From Centrapalus pauciflorus (taxonomy: Eukaryota; Streptophyta; Magnoliopsida; Asterales; Asteraceae), in the NCBI GenBank assembly GCA_020465985.1, contig JAANYP010003718.1:310001-374000 (forward strand): DNA of 64,000 bases, read 5' to 3'. Each line of letters opens with the position of its first letter. Positions within the stretch are counted from its first letter, which is position 1. Position numbers and translations under genes: made by a program. Under the pieces are notes generated by a model. It did not search any database, was not told the DNA's origin, and saw only the letters and a list, made by a program, of their open reading frames with translations. Positions 34,031-46,352 of the stretch are shown here, one piece after another.

Positions 34031-35172
34031 TAAGTGTTTTATGGTCTTTTTTGTTTCGTGACTTTCCTTGTGTTCGATATTAATGTTCCATTACATGTGT
34101 TTGAAACTTTAAATCCATGTTTTGTGATATTAGATATTTAGGTTCTCCATTATATGGGTGTTCTTGAGCTTAGATTTCGATTTAAGATTTTGAATCTGAT
34201 GATGTCATTACTTTTTGAACAAGTGTTCTTGATTTGATTATTCGCTTACGAATTTTCATATACAGGTGGTTTTTAGGTTAAAATCCGCAGACGCAGACTC
34301 TGACGCAAATGCACGGGTTGCCAGAGCTAATGCCATATCACGTGATGATATGATTAGCTAGTGCAAAGGCTCGACATTCTGGGTGCTTGACACATCGCTC
34401 ATGCACAAGCCGCCGGATGCTGAGCTAGTTCACATGATGACATGCAAAGCACATGATGGTAACCTCTGTTGCTCATGCTTTGCTATTGCTAATGGTGCGG
34501 CCAATGCACAAGCATCCGATGCAGATGCGGATGCGGAAGCGGGTGATGTAGAAGCGTATGCGGTAACCGATGCCAATGCCGTGCATTATATATACACAAA
34601 CACCTATTTATCGGTGAAGGAGGTATGTGTTTTATGTGTAACCTAGTTTGTTTATTTCTCTGTGTTTTGTTTATCTGGATTTTGTTTCTTTTAATCATTT
34701 TCATTGTCATGTTTATGCATGTGACTCTGATAACTCTTCTAATTTGACATGTAGTGAAGTACTTAGATCACACATGCTCTTCATCAGCAATTTCAACTTC
34801 AATCTCTCTCCAATCATGCTGTAGCTAAATTTGGTGGGTTGGCTGGACTTTCTTGAAATGGGTGTGTATACCTAATCCAAACTGACCAAAGACAATGGAG
34901 AAGATTATTTGCAGCAGGTAAAATTCATGTTTTTCTAGCTGGGTTGGTTTTTGATGACTTTTTATTGCCACCTTTGTATTTTTTATCTAATTTAAGTTGC
35001 GAGTAATTTAAGAAAAATATAGTTTGCTTGGAAACTCTTCATTTACTTTGGTTGCTCTTGAACTAGATGCGAATTGTTAAATATGGGAGCTACAATTTCA
35101 TGTGGGAACTCGGTTATGGTTTCAGAATCCAGGTATGGTTCTATATCAGATTTGTTTTGGCTTATTTATATA
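34031..35172 (+). other. Intergenic DNA with a GATGC/GCGGATGC-rich tract
   Basis: 34290-34630 encodes, in broken frames, Ala-Asp-rich runs (ADADSDANARVARANA, ASDADADAEAGDVEAYA), driven by repeats of GATGCGGATGC type. One stop interrupts the frame near 34358. Short gene-like phrases follow near 34780-34860. No family is recognised, and coding status is doubtful. Confidence 0.35.
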
Positions 35173-36700
35173 CTAGTTTATAACCCGTGTATTACACAGA
35201 TAACTTTAATAAATATTTATTTTCTTAAAATGGTAAACCTAAAATGAAAATAAATTAACGTTAAGATAAATTTAGAATTAATATACTTGATTGATTATAA
35301 ATTTTAGATTAATATTTTTTTTGAATTGTTTTAGATTGGAAACTTAATTTATTTTTAGTAAAAAAAATATAAATGTATTTAAAAGAGGTTCCAACTTCTA
35401 ACATATGATAGTTATTGTTTTTTTTTTTTTTTTTTTGATATTTTATGTAAAGATAATTTATTATAACAATAATAAATAATCAGTAAATCATAACAACTAA
35501 TATTAATATAATATTTTTAAAAAAAGGTTCCCGTTTATTGTGTGTGGGTTATACCGTAACAACCAAAAATAAGGAAAAGAAAAGTTGAGTTTTTTTAATT
35601 TTATTGTTTATAATTACAATATTACGAAAATGCGTTTCAAATAAATAATTAATTTTAAATATAATAAAAGTAGTTCATTAAGGTTTATCATTAATTTTTG
35701 AATCCGTCCAACTTATCATCGACATAGGTTATTGTTAGTTTTAATTTAATTAAATTAACATTATCTTTGTTGGTTCATTTAATAGAGTATTAATTGAATA
35801 ATATTAATATAAAAGAGTTTAATTAATATTGAGTATAATTATAATTTTTAAAGGTTGTTTAAATTATTATTTATCTTTTGAAAATGAATTATTAAAGTTA
35901 GTTATTAGTTTAGTTTGACAATATTAAATAAAGGAAGTTTTTTTTGAGATAATTGATAAAGTTTATTAATCAAACTAATTAAATAATAAAGTAGTTAGTT
36001 TAATTTGATCGATTAATAAATGGTTTGTTAATTATCAAATTATAATGTGAACATATCGTTTTATTGAGATAATGGTGTCTAGGATAGTCACGTTCGGGCT
36101 GGGTTGTTGGATTTTTCGAAAGGTTATAAATCGAAGGATCCTGCACCCGACTGTCCTGACTGACCATTGTTTTGCCAAGACTTTAGTTGTCTTTTCAGTG
36201 ACATTAATTCATAAAGCTACTTATTAATTAATTAATTTGAATCATCGTTTAAAGTTGTTTAAAGTTGTTATTGTTATGCGTAGCCGAGCCAGTTAGCCCT
36301 TTGCGTTGTGATTTTATTTTATATGTTATTGGGAGGCTTGCGTGCAAATTATTATCCATTTTTAATGTAACTTTTAAAATTAAATTGTATTTATAATAAG
36401 TTTTTGTATTTTTTAAATTTATTCGAAGACCGAAGATATCTCGATGGATCACACGAGAAGCAAACAAAAATCTTGAAGCCAACAGGAGCTTAGTGGATTT
36501 TATGTATTTCTTATTGTAATTGTTATCTGTCCTTTAGGGTTGACATTTGGTTCTCGAGTGCCCTTGAGAATCAAATTAGTTCTGGCAAGGCTACTGCATT
36601 TTATTTGTTGTTTATTATCGAACTGTGTGGTTGCCCGATATGCATGCATGGATAAACAACATTAATAATTCGATTATTAAATAAGTTCAAATATTTTTGA
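35173..36700 (-). other. AT-rich DNA beginning with a Helitron 3' end
   Basis: CTAG at 35173-35176 with TTTATAACCCGTGTATTACACAG forms a Helitron 3' terminus on the minus strand, so an element should extend rightward. Its 5' end was not found. The rest is AT-rich. A GC-containing patch near 36070-36200 has no recognisable coding sense. Confidence 0.35.
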
Positions 36701-38232
36701 AATAAAAAACCGATCATTTATAAAAGTTTAAAACACTTCTAAAATCCTTTTTAAAATTTGACACAATACACATTTCATATAGTGGCACTAATGCTAAACG
36801 GTCGTCGCAAGTAGGTAAAGTCTCTGTTGGGTGCATGTGATGCAAACTTCGAAGATGTGAGCATTGGGTATCTAAAGTAAAACTTGGGCCATCTGTGGTT
36901 TCAGGATGATCCACAAGAAAGTTGGCAGGATTTGAACCTATACTTTGATTATGCCTTATTTCCGTCAACCCATTAGTATCCGTTACAAGTTAAGGCGGGG
37001 TTGAGGAAAGGCAGAATTGAGTTCATGCCACATTGCCACAATGATCTCTATGGAAGAGAAATTTCTTAATATTTTTGGCTTGCAATAAAGCTAGGGTCTT
37101 GTTTATGCAAGCTATTGATTCCATTACCGAACCAAATATTATTCCTTTAGTCCTATCTATCCACCTCTCAAGACACAATTACTATTATTGATAGAAGTAT
37201 AGAAAGTTGTTACCATAAACAAAATTTTTTTAATGAATAAAAACAATTCAAAATTAGAATGTATGAAAAATTCTCAATTAAACTTATATTTATGTATACA
37301 TTTATTGTTATAATTTAATACACTTGTAGGATAATACTTTTAATTATCATGGTTAGAATTAAAATTTTTTTTATTAATATAGGAAATACACACACACACA
37401 TATATGGAGCCATGTGTATTGAGAATCTAAAAAAGACCATCCACAACCCTTAGATTTAATGACAAATGTGCATCACGTATTTGGTATGCACAAGACAATT
37501 TTGTTAAAAATAATATACTTACTCAATTAAATTTTAATTTTATATATTAATTGAAAATTTAATCAAACAATAAATGCTAAAATAAATGAAATTAATACAC
37601 TTTCAAAGCTATAAAATCTAAACAAATTCAAAAATTACTAAATATAGACAATACGTGATGCATCTAATATTAACTGTTCAAAATTCATGATGCATCTTGT
37701 TCATCATTGTCAAAAACAATTTTCGGTAATCTTCTTGTTCGTTATTATTATCGTCGTTGTCAAACCCAATGCATTTTCATAGGATTTATTCACGATGCAT
37801 TTTCATCAGATTCATCCGATTCAACTTCAAACACGATGCATTTTATCAGACTATCTTCATCCAGGATGCATTCATCAAATTTATTTAAAAAACGATGTGT
37901 ATTCATCGGATTCATCTTCAAACACGATGTATCTTTATATTCATTTTTTGGATCTTCATTTTCAAACACGATGCATATTCATCTTCATCTTTTGCATCTT
38001 CATCTTTTGCGTCCTCAACTTCATTTGCATATCGTGTGTTCGTCAGCCAAGAGAGAGAAGCGTGGTTGCCGGCCATATGAGAGGGAGAGAGGGCGTCAAA
38101 CAGGCCATGGTAGAGGGAGAGAGAAGATGGCCAAGTGTGTGTGTGTGTGTGAGATAAAGATAAAGAAGAATAGAGAAATGAGGAGAATTAATAGGATGAA
38201 AGTTAATTTAGGGATTTTATTTACTAACTTAA
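36701..38232. other. Intergenic DNA with ACGATGCAT degenerate repeats
   Basis: 37660-38000 holds repeated ACGATGCAT or GATGCAT words spaced about 30-50 bp apart with TTCATCAGATTCATC-like filler. The reading frames across it (His/Ile/Phe-rich) are artefacts of the repeat. Around 36780-36970 is a GC-richer patch without recognised coding sense. Confidence 0.4.
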
Positions 38233-38443
38233 CTAGTTTATGATCCACGTAATACGTGGATATTTTTAATAAAATTGACTTATATAAAATGTGTATAAGT
38301 TAAAATAAAAAAAGTTAATTATTAATTTTTTAATTAATATAAGAATACTATTATTATTCATCAATGATTTTTTTAAAAGTTTATTTTTAAATTAATATAT
38401 TTTAATTGATATGAATTGAGATTTTAGTTTATATATAATATAA
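38233..38443 (-). mobile_element. Helitron 3' part on the minus strand
   Basis: CTAG at 38233-38236 followed by TTTATGATCCACGTAATACGTGGAT is a Helitron 3' terminus on the minus strand (stem CCACGTATTACGTGG). Its body runs into the plus-strand Helitron at 38444 and its 5' end is not seen. Confidence 0.5.
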
Positions 38444-39079
38444 TCTATATATTATAATAATTGAGAACAATTCCTGCCACGTGACAACTTTCTAATACCC
38501 CACTTTTTTATTTTCCCGCTCTTTTTCCAAAAATAAAAATTAACATTAATTTAAGTAATATTCTTATCATTTAATTGATTTAATTTAAACTTTATTGTTG
38601 AAACATATTATTTTTGTTACCTAAAATAATTCAAACTATAATTAATATTCATTAAAAGTTTTCAAGATTAACAAGCTAAAATAATTTTTTTTAAAATCAA
38701 TAAAATAATAAACTTTATGTTTAAATGTCCTAAAGAGTAAATAATTTAAAAAAATCGGTAAAATAAAAAATTTAGTTTTATAAAAAAAAATTTAAAAGAT
38801 TGACTTAGAGTCATCATTTTTTTACCATTTAATCAATAATTCAAATATTTTGAATCACATTTTAGTCGTCTTTTTTGACTTAAACATTGACTTACAGTCA
38901 TCATTTTTTACCATTGACTCAGTGATTTGCATGTATGTCATCTTTTTATTGGTTTTTATTCTATCTTAATTTTAAAATTTTTGTTGAAGGTTTAAGGGAT
39001 CCCACATCTTTATTAATATTTAATTAATTTAAAACAAATCTTTTACATCAATCCATGTAATACATGTGTATTAATCTAG
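38444..39079 (+). mobile_element. Helitron (636 bp)
   Basis: A|TCTATATATTATAATAATTGAG at 38444 starts it. The 3' end has the stem-loop CATGTAATACATG and ATTAATCTAG|T at 39079. Host A and T flank the ends, as expected. CACGTGACAA near the 5' end is a motif shared with the other Helitrons here. It is non-coding. Confidence 0.65.
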
Positions 39080-39477
39080 TACTATTATAAGAGTAACTAA
39101 CTTGCCATTTGTCATTTTCACATGATGCCAAGTGGCATCTTATACTCATGACAAGTGTTAATTACTATTTCAAGATTGAATTAAAAATTTTAACTCAAAT
39201 TATTTTTAAGATAAAATTATGATTAATTACTTAAATCTCATAAAATCACAATAAACAATATTTAAAAGATTTTTTGATTAATAATAAAAATAATATAATA
39301 ATAAACTTAAAAATTATTAATGATTAGTATTTTTGTTTAAATGATTTATTTATTAAAGATATATTAAATATCATCAGTATTAAAAGTTGTAATATTAAAT
39401 TTAAATTTTAAGTTTTATATTTCTTAGAAAACAAATTTATTAAAGTTATCCGTGTAATAAACGGGCTAATAAACTAG
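39074..39477 (+). mobile_element. Second Helitron joined end to end
   Basis: TCTAGTACTATTATAAGAGTAACT starts within the last bases of the preceding Helitron. The 3' end is the loop CCGTGTAATAAACGG, then GCTAATAAACTAG|T at 39477. The 5' sequence resembles ACTATTAAAAGAGTAACT at 52400. The TCTAG at 39074-39078 could belong to either element. Confidence 0.6.
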
Positions 39478-40723
39478 TACTTATATATTTTACTACAAAT
39501 TAATAGTTATAGACAAAAAATAATAGAGTTATTTATCTTTTTAAAAAATAATAATTGTATTTATCTTTTATTTTTTAGATAAAATATAATAAAATGTATT
39601 TATGTTTTTAAAAATGATAAATTGTATTCACATTTAATTATTTTATAATATAAGTTGCATTAATTTTTTCATATGAAGGTGACATGTAATTTTTAGTGTT
39701 GTCTTTATTATATAACTTTATTAACCAACGTATTATATGAATATTTAAATAACTAATTTTTTTTTTTTTAAGAATATAAACAAATACACAATTGTTATAT
39801 GGTTATATGCATGTGACACAAGCATATATCTTGTTGATCGAAAGTTCAATTCAACATAAATATTTATAATGTTTCTCAACTATAACATTTTGTATAATAA
39901 CAATGTAGGATGTCATAATAAAATTATTTATAAACTTTTAACACAAACTCAATATTATTTTTTTTATACGCATTTGAGATTAATTCAGTATAAAAAATGT
40001 GTGCTCGATTTAAATTTTAATGTTTTAACCCTTAAACTCGTTGAACTATAAAATTTTTTATAATCTAATGTTATCTAAATATTATTAGAATAAGCTCAAT
40101 TATTTTTTTTCTAAACAAGTAAAACCCAAAATATGTAATCTAAATCCAATTTATAAAAAATACAATAACCACTAATATTTAATTAAAATATTTCACGTAC
40201 AATTAAAAATTTTATTTCTCGATCACTGTTGGATATATTATAAATAAATAAAGATGAATTCTCAGATTACAATTCATGGATTATAAATATTTTCTTATAC
40301 CGAGAAAATATCATATTTGTAAGATAAAAAATTTATATCTTTTAATTAAAATTTAAGTAAAATATCAACTTTTTTTTATCTTAAAAGTAATTTTAGATTA
40401 GTATTATAATATTTAAATTATTTTTTTAATTACATGGAGTAAATACAAAGTATTTGAATATAATGAATTAGTAAAATTAGAAATCTAATTGTAGAAAAAA
40501 TACGGGAAATCAAAAAGTGATGAGGAAGTGACATGTGACAATGATGGTTTTTTTTTTATTAATATCTATAGATATAGATATATAGATGATTTCAAATATG
40601 GAGGTTATTAAAATATCTTTTAAATCTAATTAATTATAAATATATTTGTTATTTCTAAATTGTCCTTTATGCATTTTTGATTCTCAGTGGTTCTCAATGC
40701 ATCAAGTTTCTCATTGAACCTCA

Positions 40724-40725
<2 letters not shown>
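39478..40725. other. Very AT-rich intergenic DNA
   Basis: No coding exon, sharp element end or repeat boundary is recognised. A CTATAGATATAGATATATAGATG run lies near 40566-40588. Confidence 0.45.

Positions 40726-40817
<92 letters not shown>
40726..40817. repeat. Compound microsatellite (AT)n(GT)n
   Basis: (AT)17 passes directly into about (TG)29 at 40759-40817. Read on the other strand it mirrors the (AC)n(AT)n tract at 24849-24934. Confidence 0.95.
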
Positions 40818-40820
<3 letters not shown>

Positions 40821-41004
40821 CATAAAAAATTGTATGAACATACAAAAATATTTTTAGTTCCAACAATTATATTCATTAACCGTAATATAAATATTTTAAA
40901 GTTTTATTCCATATCAAATACTATTTCAGAAAGTATGAGTCTTTTCCCAAAAGAAAAGAAAAGTTAATGATATGAAAATAACTACTTTATAATATGCAAA
41001 CAAT

Positions 41005-41334
41005 TAGGGGCTGTTTGGTAAAGAGATTTGAGAGAAGAGAATTGTGTTTTCTCTTGTTTGAGAGAAATGCTCTCAAATTTTGGGCGGAGAATTGAATTCT
41101 CTGAGAATTGTTTGAAGGCTAAATACGGAGAATTGCAATTCTCTCCATTTGGTAGAGAAATGGTGAGAATTGACTATTTTGTGTCTCTACTCCACCTGAG
41201 CCACCATTTCTCCTCTTTATTTTTCTGTTGGTACCAAACAAGATACACAATTTCAATTTCCACCCATTTTCATTTCTCCCCAATTCCAATTCCATTTCTT
41301 CTCATTTTTTTTTCTCTGTACCAAACGCACCCTT
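41005..41334. mobile_element. Non-autonomous TIR element (about 330 bp)
   Basis: Left end TAGGGGCTGTTTGGTA and right end, inverted, TAAGGGTGCGTTTGGTAC are terminal repeats. Subterminal GAGAGAAGAGAATTG and CAATTCTCTCC-type motifs recur. There is no coding capacity and no clean target duplication. Confidence 0.6.
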
Positions 41335-41449
41335 AGATGACACATTTATGTCATTATGTGCTCAAGTTCTGTCACTTTACAAATTTGAACATTTCACCTA
41401 GAAAAACACAACCTATTTGCTTCTTAATGAAAGAATACAATAACATTCA

Positions 41450-41830
41450 ATCTTTTTTTTTTGTTACAAGAAATTAAACATCTTTAGTGCACACCTCTTC
41501 TTTAACAAAGCTAAAATACAAAATGTAGACAAATATGAAGAACACAACTCCCAGATGATAGAAGAATCATGCTCAATACATTCATTTGAATCTTTAGTGA
41601 ATGGAACAACCAACATATCATTCGGGCTAATGTATTCGATACATATATTGTTTTCATCCACTCTTTCACGAACGAAAAGATATTTTGCATCCAATTATAA
41701 TCATGCTCTAGTTGAACTGTTACTGTTCGAGAAAATAACTGTTGCAGAATTGTCACAATAGATCTTAAGCGGTCTTGAGATGGAACTTATGATCTTTAGT
41801 CCCTTAATGAGATATCTTAGCAACATCCCA
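41450..41830 (-). pseudogene. Ty1/copia RNase H fragment
   Basis: On the minus strand it reads PLKIYCDNSATVIFSRN, then DAKYLFVRERVDENNICIEY and PNDMLVVPFTK. This matches the copia RNase H C-terminal region (CDN-x-A, HIDIKYxxVRE, DxLTKxL). The aspartate of CDNSA is kept. A frame change near SSTRA/DAKYLF breaks it. No LTR is identified downstream, but GAATTAAGGGGGAGTGATC at 41990-42010 (minus) looks like a polypurine tract and LTR start on the wrong side of it, pointing to rearrangement. Confidence 0.65.
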
Positions 41831-44800
41831 TGACATTGGCACTTTGAGAAGCATAATGATAAACTTCCATTTGAACTTGCATCTTTTTTGAAGCTTCAAA
41901 TTCCTTTGATCTATGAACACTTTGAAATACTTTGAAGCTTCAACTTTCTATGATCTCTGATTGCTTTTACTCTTTGACACCTTTCTCTGATCACTCCCCC
42001 TTAATTCTTCAAACACACACGAAATTCTTCAGATTGGCTTTGCTCCCGTGAATATCTTCCATCATCTCCTTAAAGTTTTATGCTTTCAGTAATCTTCCGC
42101 TCATGATAATTAAGAAAATCTTAATTATCATGTAGACATTTCAGGTATCCTTGGCAAGTAGCTTACTTCTCCTCAGAACGTGAATACCTGCTATTTATCA
42201 TCACAAATTGTCATTAAGCTTTGCAACCTTTGATATGAAAACCAAATTTGAGGAGAAAATAACAACTAGAACCACTTAGGTTTCTTGTTAACACAATAGA
42301 ATGAACTATGTGACCTACGGTCTGCGCTGACTTGATTTTAACAATGGTAGGATTTTCAACTATTCATCGTGAAGTTTTCAAATGATGCATTGCTATAATT
42401 ATTTCGGCTTTGCAAATGACAATTATTAAGTGATGGTGCACTTAGATGGACAATACCCAATGCGTACCTATTGCGGCTTTATGGATCCGCAACAAAACTC
42501 CGATAGTTATTGGATGGGAACGTATATATAAGTCACGTTTTGAATTCTACAAATAACTCAGACCCTCAAACAGAGCTCATATATACCTAAATGATAACTA
42601 TAATTTTGTGTTTTTAAATTTATGGAAGTCAACTATAAATAAAATTTTGCCTTTATGTTTTATGTTAAACACTTACTTTCTAATATATAACTTTTGTTTT
42701 TTACGTTAATTTTTTTTTTTTTTAAAACTACGCATATTTAAGTTGGTAAAAAGAAAAAAAATTAAAGTTGGTAAAACTAAAGAATAAAAGAAAAAGAAAA
42801 TTATATATTAAAATTAATAAAAGAAAAAAAAAAGAAAAAGATTCTAAAAGTTAATAAACAATCTAAAAGTTAGTAAAAGCTAGTCAAAAAGAAAAAAAAA
42901 AAAACCTAAAATCGGGTGTCTTTTAAGTAAAATAAGTTGTTTTTTTAGATTTTCCTTTTTATTTTCCTTTGTCTTTTAGTGATGTGGCCATAAATGCTTA
43001 TGCCACATCTCTTATTGTCACATAATCTTTAGTTTTTTTTTGTTTTTTTATGTTATGGGTCCTGCGTGCTAATGATACACCGTCTTTTTTTTTTCAAATC
43101 AATTTTTTTGAGTTAATTACAAAAATGGTATTTGTGGTTTGTATCAAACATAGAATTTGATATCTGAACTTTCAATTAGACACAATAGTACTATAATGTT
43201 AATGTTTAATTTGTATCAAATATAAATGTATAAATGAAGTATCTACTCGGACACTATAGTGGAAGTGTGTTGAATCAGCAGTAGACAGTAATCGTCTTTT
43301 TTATAGACACTTTATTCTCTTTCCGCTTATAAAAGGTCAAGCGGACACAATAGGGATTGCGATGCGAAATGCTTTGCTTGGAGAAATCGAAAGATATCAC
43401 ATGTGCAAAATCTGTGAAAATATCACACGAATATATAGAATATTATAATAATATGTGTTGGTCCACCAAAAAATTTGGATTTTTCATTCGGTGGCATAGG
43501 AAAGATTGGTTGCTCAGCTTAGGAATAAAAATTTTTCCCCTGCTAAATGTGTATTACAATGGAACAAAAATAATTATCGTGAAAAGAATTTTTGTATGTG
43601 AGCTTCACGTGAGGGGATGCCACTCAAGTTTGAATTTTGGTTTCTAATCAATCATATCTTCTACGCAATGTACCCACATATTCATTTGCTGACCATCGAT
43701 TACGAAAACAGTGACGATTGATACAGTCATTTGTCAAATATTATCACCTATAAATAACCGCTACAGATAAATTGTTTTCATTCATTCGTTCGCTTGCAAT
43801 TCATTCATATAATTTCAATTCGTTTGTTGTTTAAATCTTTCAAGATGTCAAGGTCTGAACATTATGTTATCGATACCACGACAGAGTTTACCGTACGCAG
43901 ATTATTTCAATTCTGTGTATATCCTGACATTTCTGGGCATAACCGACATTCCAAAAAAATGCACAAAAAAAAGTGAATGTGTTAAACTGTACAAAGGTTG
44001 GTTGCGCGCCTATAAACAAGTTTATTGTGATATTGATAATTTATACAAGTTTGTTATTCGTAAGGTGTATTATGTAATATTGTCAAATAACTGTTTAAAT
44101 ATTTAAATCATTCTATAATCATTGATTAATGATTTTAATCATAAATTTTCTATTTTAATTATTAACAATCAATCGTTAATTAATCATTATTTAGTTTTAA
44201 CAATTTATAAATTATTATATAGTCAAATCAATCAATAGTTACACAATGATTAAGATAGTAAGATGGTAATTAGAGGGGAGTGTGTAATTAGCATGTGAGG
44301 GGGTGTGGGGGATAGAATAGCCCTTTTAATATTGCATTTTACATGAAATACAACATTTTATCGTAACAAACATGTACGTATAATATGAGACTTCATCTAA
44401 CATAGTACTTTATGTAACTCAACCTTTTATATATATACATAAAATAGGAAATTAAAAATTATGGTATTATCTGTTGAGATAAATAGATTAATACGTAGAA
44501 AATTAATAAACACATATACTCTTATCTACACAGTCTTTTGTTATGAGTTATTTGTTTTTTTTTTTTTTTTTCTCTTGAAAAAAGATAACGATATACATTT
44601 TAAAAATTGCATTTTGGAGCTGTAGAAATTACTACTGGTGTAGCACAACGAAAGCCTATGGCGCAAATAAGAGGAGTGTAGCCACTTGAACCAGACCACA
44701 TTTATTGTTTCATATTTCAGCAAACATGCACATTCAACCTCAACCCACTCATACGAGTTCTCTCTCTGGTTCTAGTAAAGGATATTTGAATTGAATAAGT

Positions 44801-46184
44801 CTTGAAAATGTTTATTAGTTTATTGTGTTTTGTAAAACTAAAAAAGTAAAGGATGTCTTAGTAAGGATGAGCTTGGTTCTGGAACTATTAGGGCGCCCAC
44901 CTAATTTCAAAGGGCCCCTAATTTCACAGTTCTTAATGTAAATAAAGTACGATTGATTTTATTAACTTATGGACGGAAGTGAAATGAAAAGTATGTACAC
45001 ACACATATATGTATATATGTATGTGTATGACTCTTATACGTTTTCGACCGGAGCCCTAAAAATCATTGGAACGACCTTGGGAACCATTCCAAAATAGACC
45101 AAGCCTGAAAACCAAATTTGCGCAAGATCAAGAACCAAGAACCAACCCGAATATCGTTCCAGTTCTGGTTATTTCCTGAATTTTACAAAGAAAAAAAGAA
45201 AATCTGACTGAATCCAATTAGTCATTTCCATAATTGGTCATTTCCGTCATACACTTAAAGTACTTCTGTTTTCATCCAAAACAAAATGTGTTTATGAACA
45301 CGACATCATCCATTTGATTTTAATCGAATAAAAGTAATTAAATGCGTGCAATTTCAATTAATCTGTAAAGCTTTATAAGAATTTATAGGTAAAAACAACT
45401 TTTGTATTTGAAAATAAACAATCCAAAAATGTTACGGAACTATTAAATTAAGTTACATACTAGTTAGTAATTATTATATACTAATTTATTATTTATGAAT
45501 ATTTAATGAAAACATGACAAAAATGGAAAACTGATGTGTTGTTATTCTAACCCGATGAAAACATTATCACGAATCTTATTATAGCATACGAGTTTATTAA
45601 TCGTATATTACACGAGAATGACGAGATACTTAAAACTGAGTTTAAACTCCGGTAGTCGGAGGATGAAAAAGTTCGATAAGAAGCTAAAAGTAGGAGAACA
45701 CGGTTGGATAAGAGGAGACCAGCAAGATTGAAAGATAAGCAACGATATTCATGAGTTTTCAAAACAAAAACCTTAGTCAAATGTTTTTTTATGAATAAAT
45801 TTATTTAAATTAATTTTATTAATAGAAATTATAAAATAAGATACACGTGTCATGTTCTCGTTAATTAAAGTGGTCACGTAAAATACAAGCATTTACGTTA
45901 CCAAACACATTTTGTAACTTAATGTATTAAAATATGAATAAAAAGTACATATCACGTAAATGGTGGCTATCACGTAAATGTGGTAACATAAATGGTGGCT
46001 ATTTTGGTAAAATGAAAATTTAATGGCTAAAAAGTGATGAAGGAGTGTGATATGTGACTATTTTAGTAATTATGCCTTAATATTAACACTAGAATTTGCA
46101 AATGCTCTCCCTCATTTACGATTACGAATCACCCAGTCTTTGGTGAGTGGTGACGAACGAATAAATCCTAACTACCTGCCAAAA
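41831..46184. other. Long intergenic stretch without a supportable gene
   Basis: Mostly AT-rich with A/T homopolymers. The 42000-42560 part is less AT-rich and may be rearranged retroelement DNA. 43100-43300 has ATTACAAAAATGGTA/GTATCAAACATAGA phrases of a MITE type. At 43740-43976 a TATAAATA-like box is followed by a short frame starting MSRSEHYVIDTTTEF, unrecognised and not convincing. Near 44860-45180 GGTTCTGGAACTATTAG and inverse-like motifs hint at a decayed TIR element. No tRNA was seen. Confidence 0.35.
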
Positions 46185-46201
46185 TGGGCCTGGTTTGGGC
46201 C
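46185..46201 (+). promoter_or_regulatory. Paired site II motifs upstream of NDUFA5
   Basis: TGGGCC occurs at 46185-46190 and 46196-46201, about 155-170 bp before the ATG. Paired site II elements (TGGGCY) are known to be common in promoters of plant nuclear genes for oxidative phosphorylation; use here is inferred. Confidence 0.5.
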
Positions 46202-46352
46202 TGACGCTTATGCTTGTAAGTTGAGACGGATCATCTATGTAGCCGACTTTTACGAGTTGGATACTTTTGGATCCACAAAATACCTGACTGTGACTGCTCA
46301 CAGTAATATCCAACGGAAGTGATCGGACAGTTAGCCGGCGAGAGTTGAGAAG

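Noticed and set aside
34383..34646. Ala-Asp-rich frame
   Set aside because: Due to GATGC-type repeats; preceded by a stop and without a recognised family. Described only as intergenic content.
37707..38243. 178-codon His/Ser/Phe-rich frame
   Set aside because: Follows the degenerate ACGATGCAT repeats; no conserved motif.
40626..40967. Frames across the (AT)n(GT)n tract
   Set aside because: Dinucleotide repeat, not coding.
43357..44106. Short frames MRCEMLCLEKSK and MSRSEHYVIDT
   Set aside because: Short, AT-driven, no homology that I recognise; a TATA-like box nearby is weak evidence alone.
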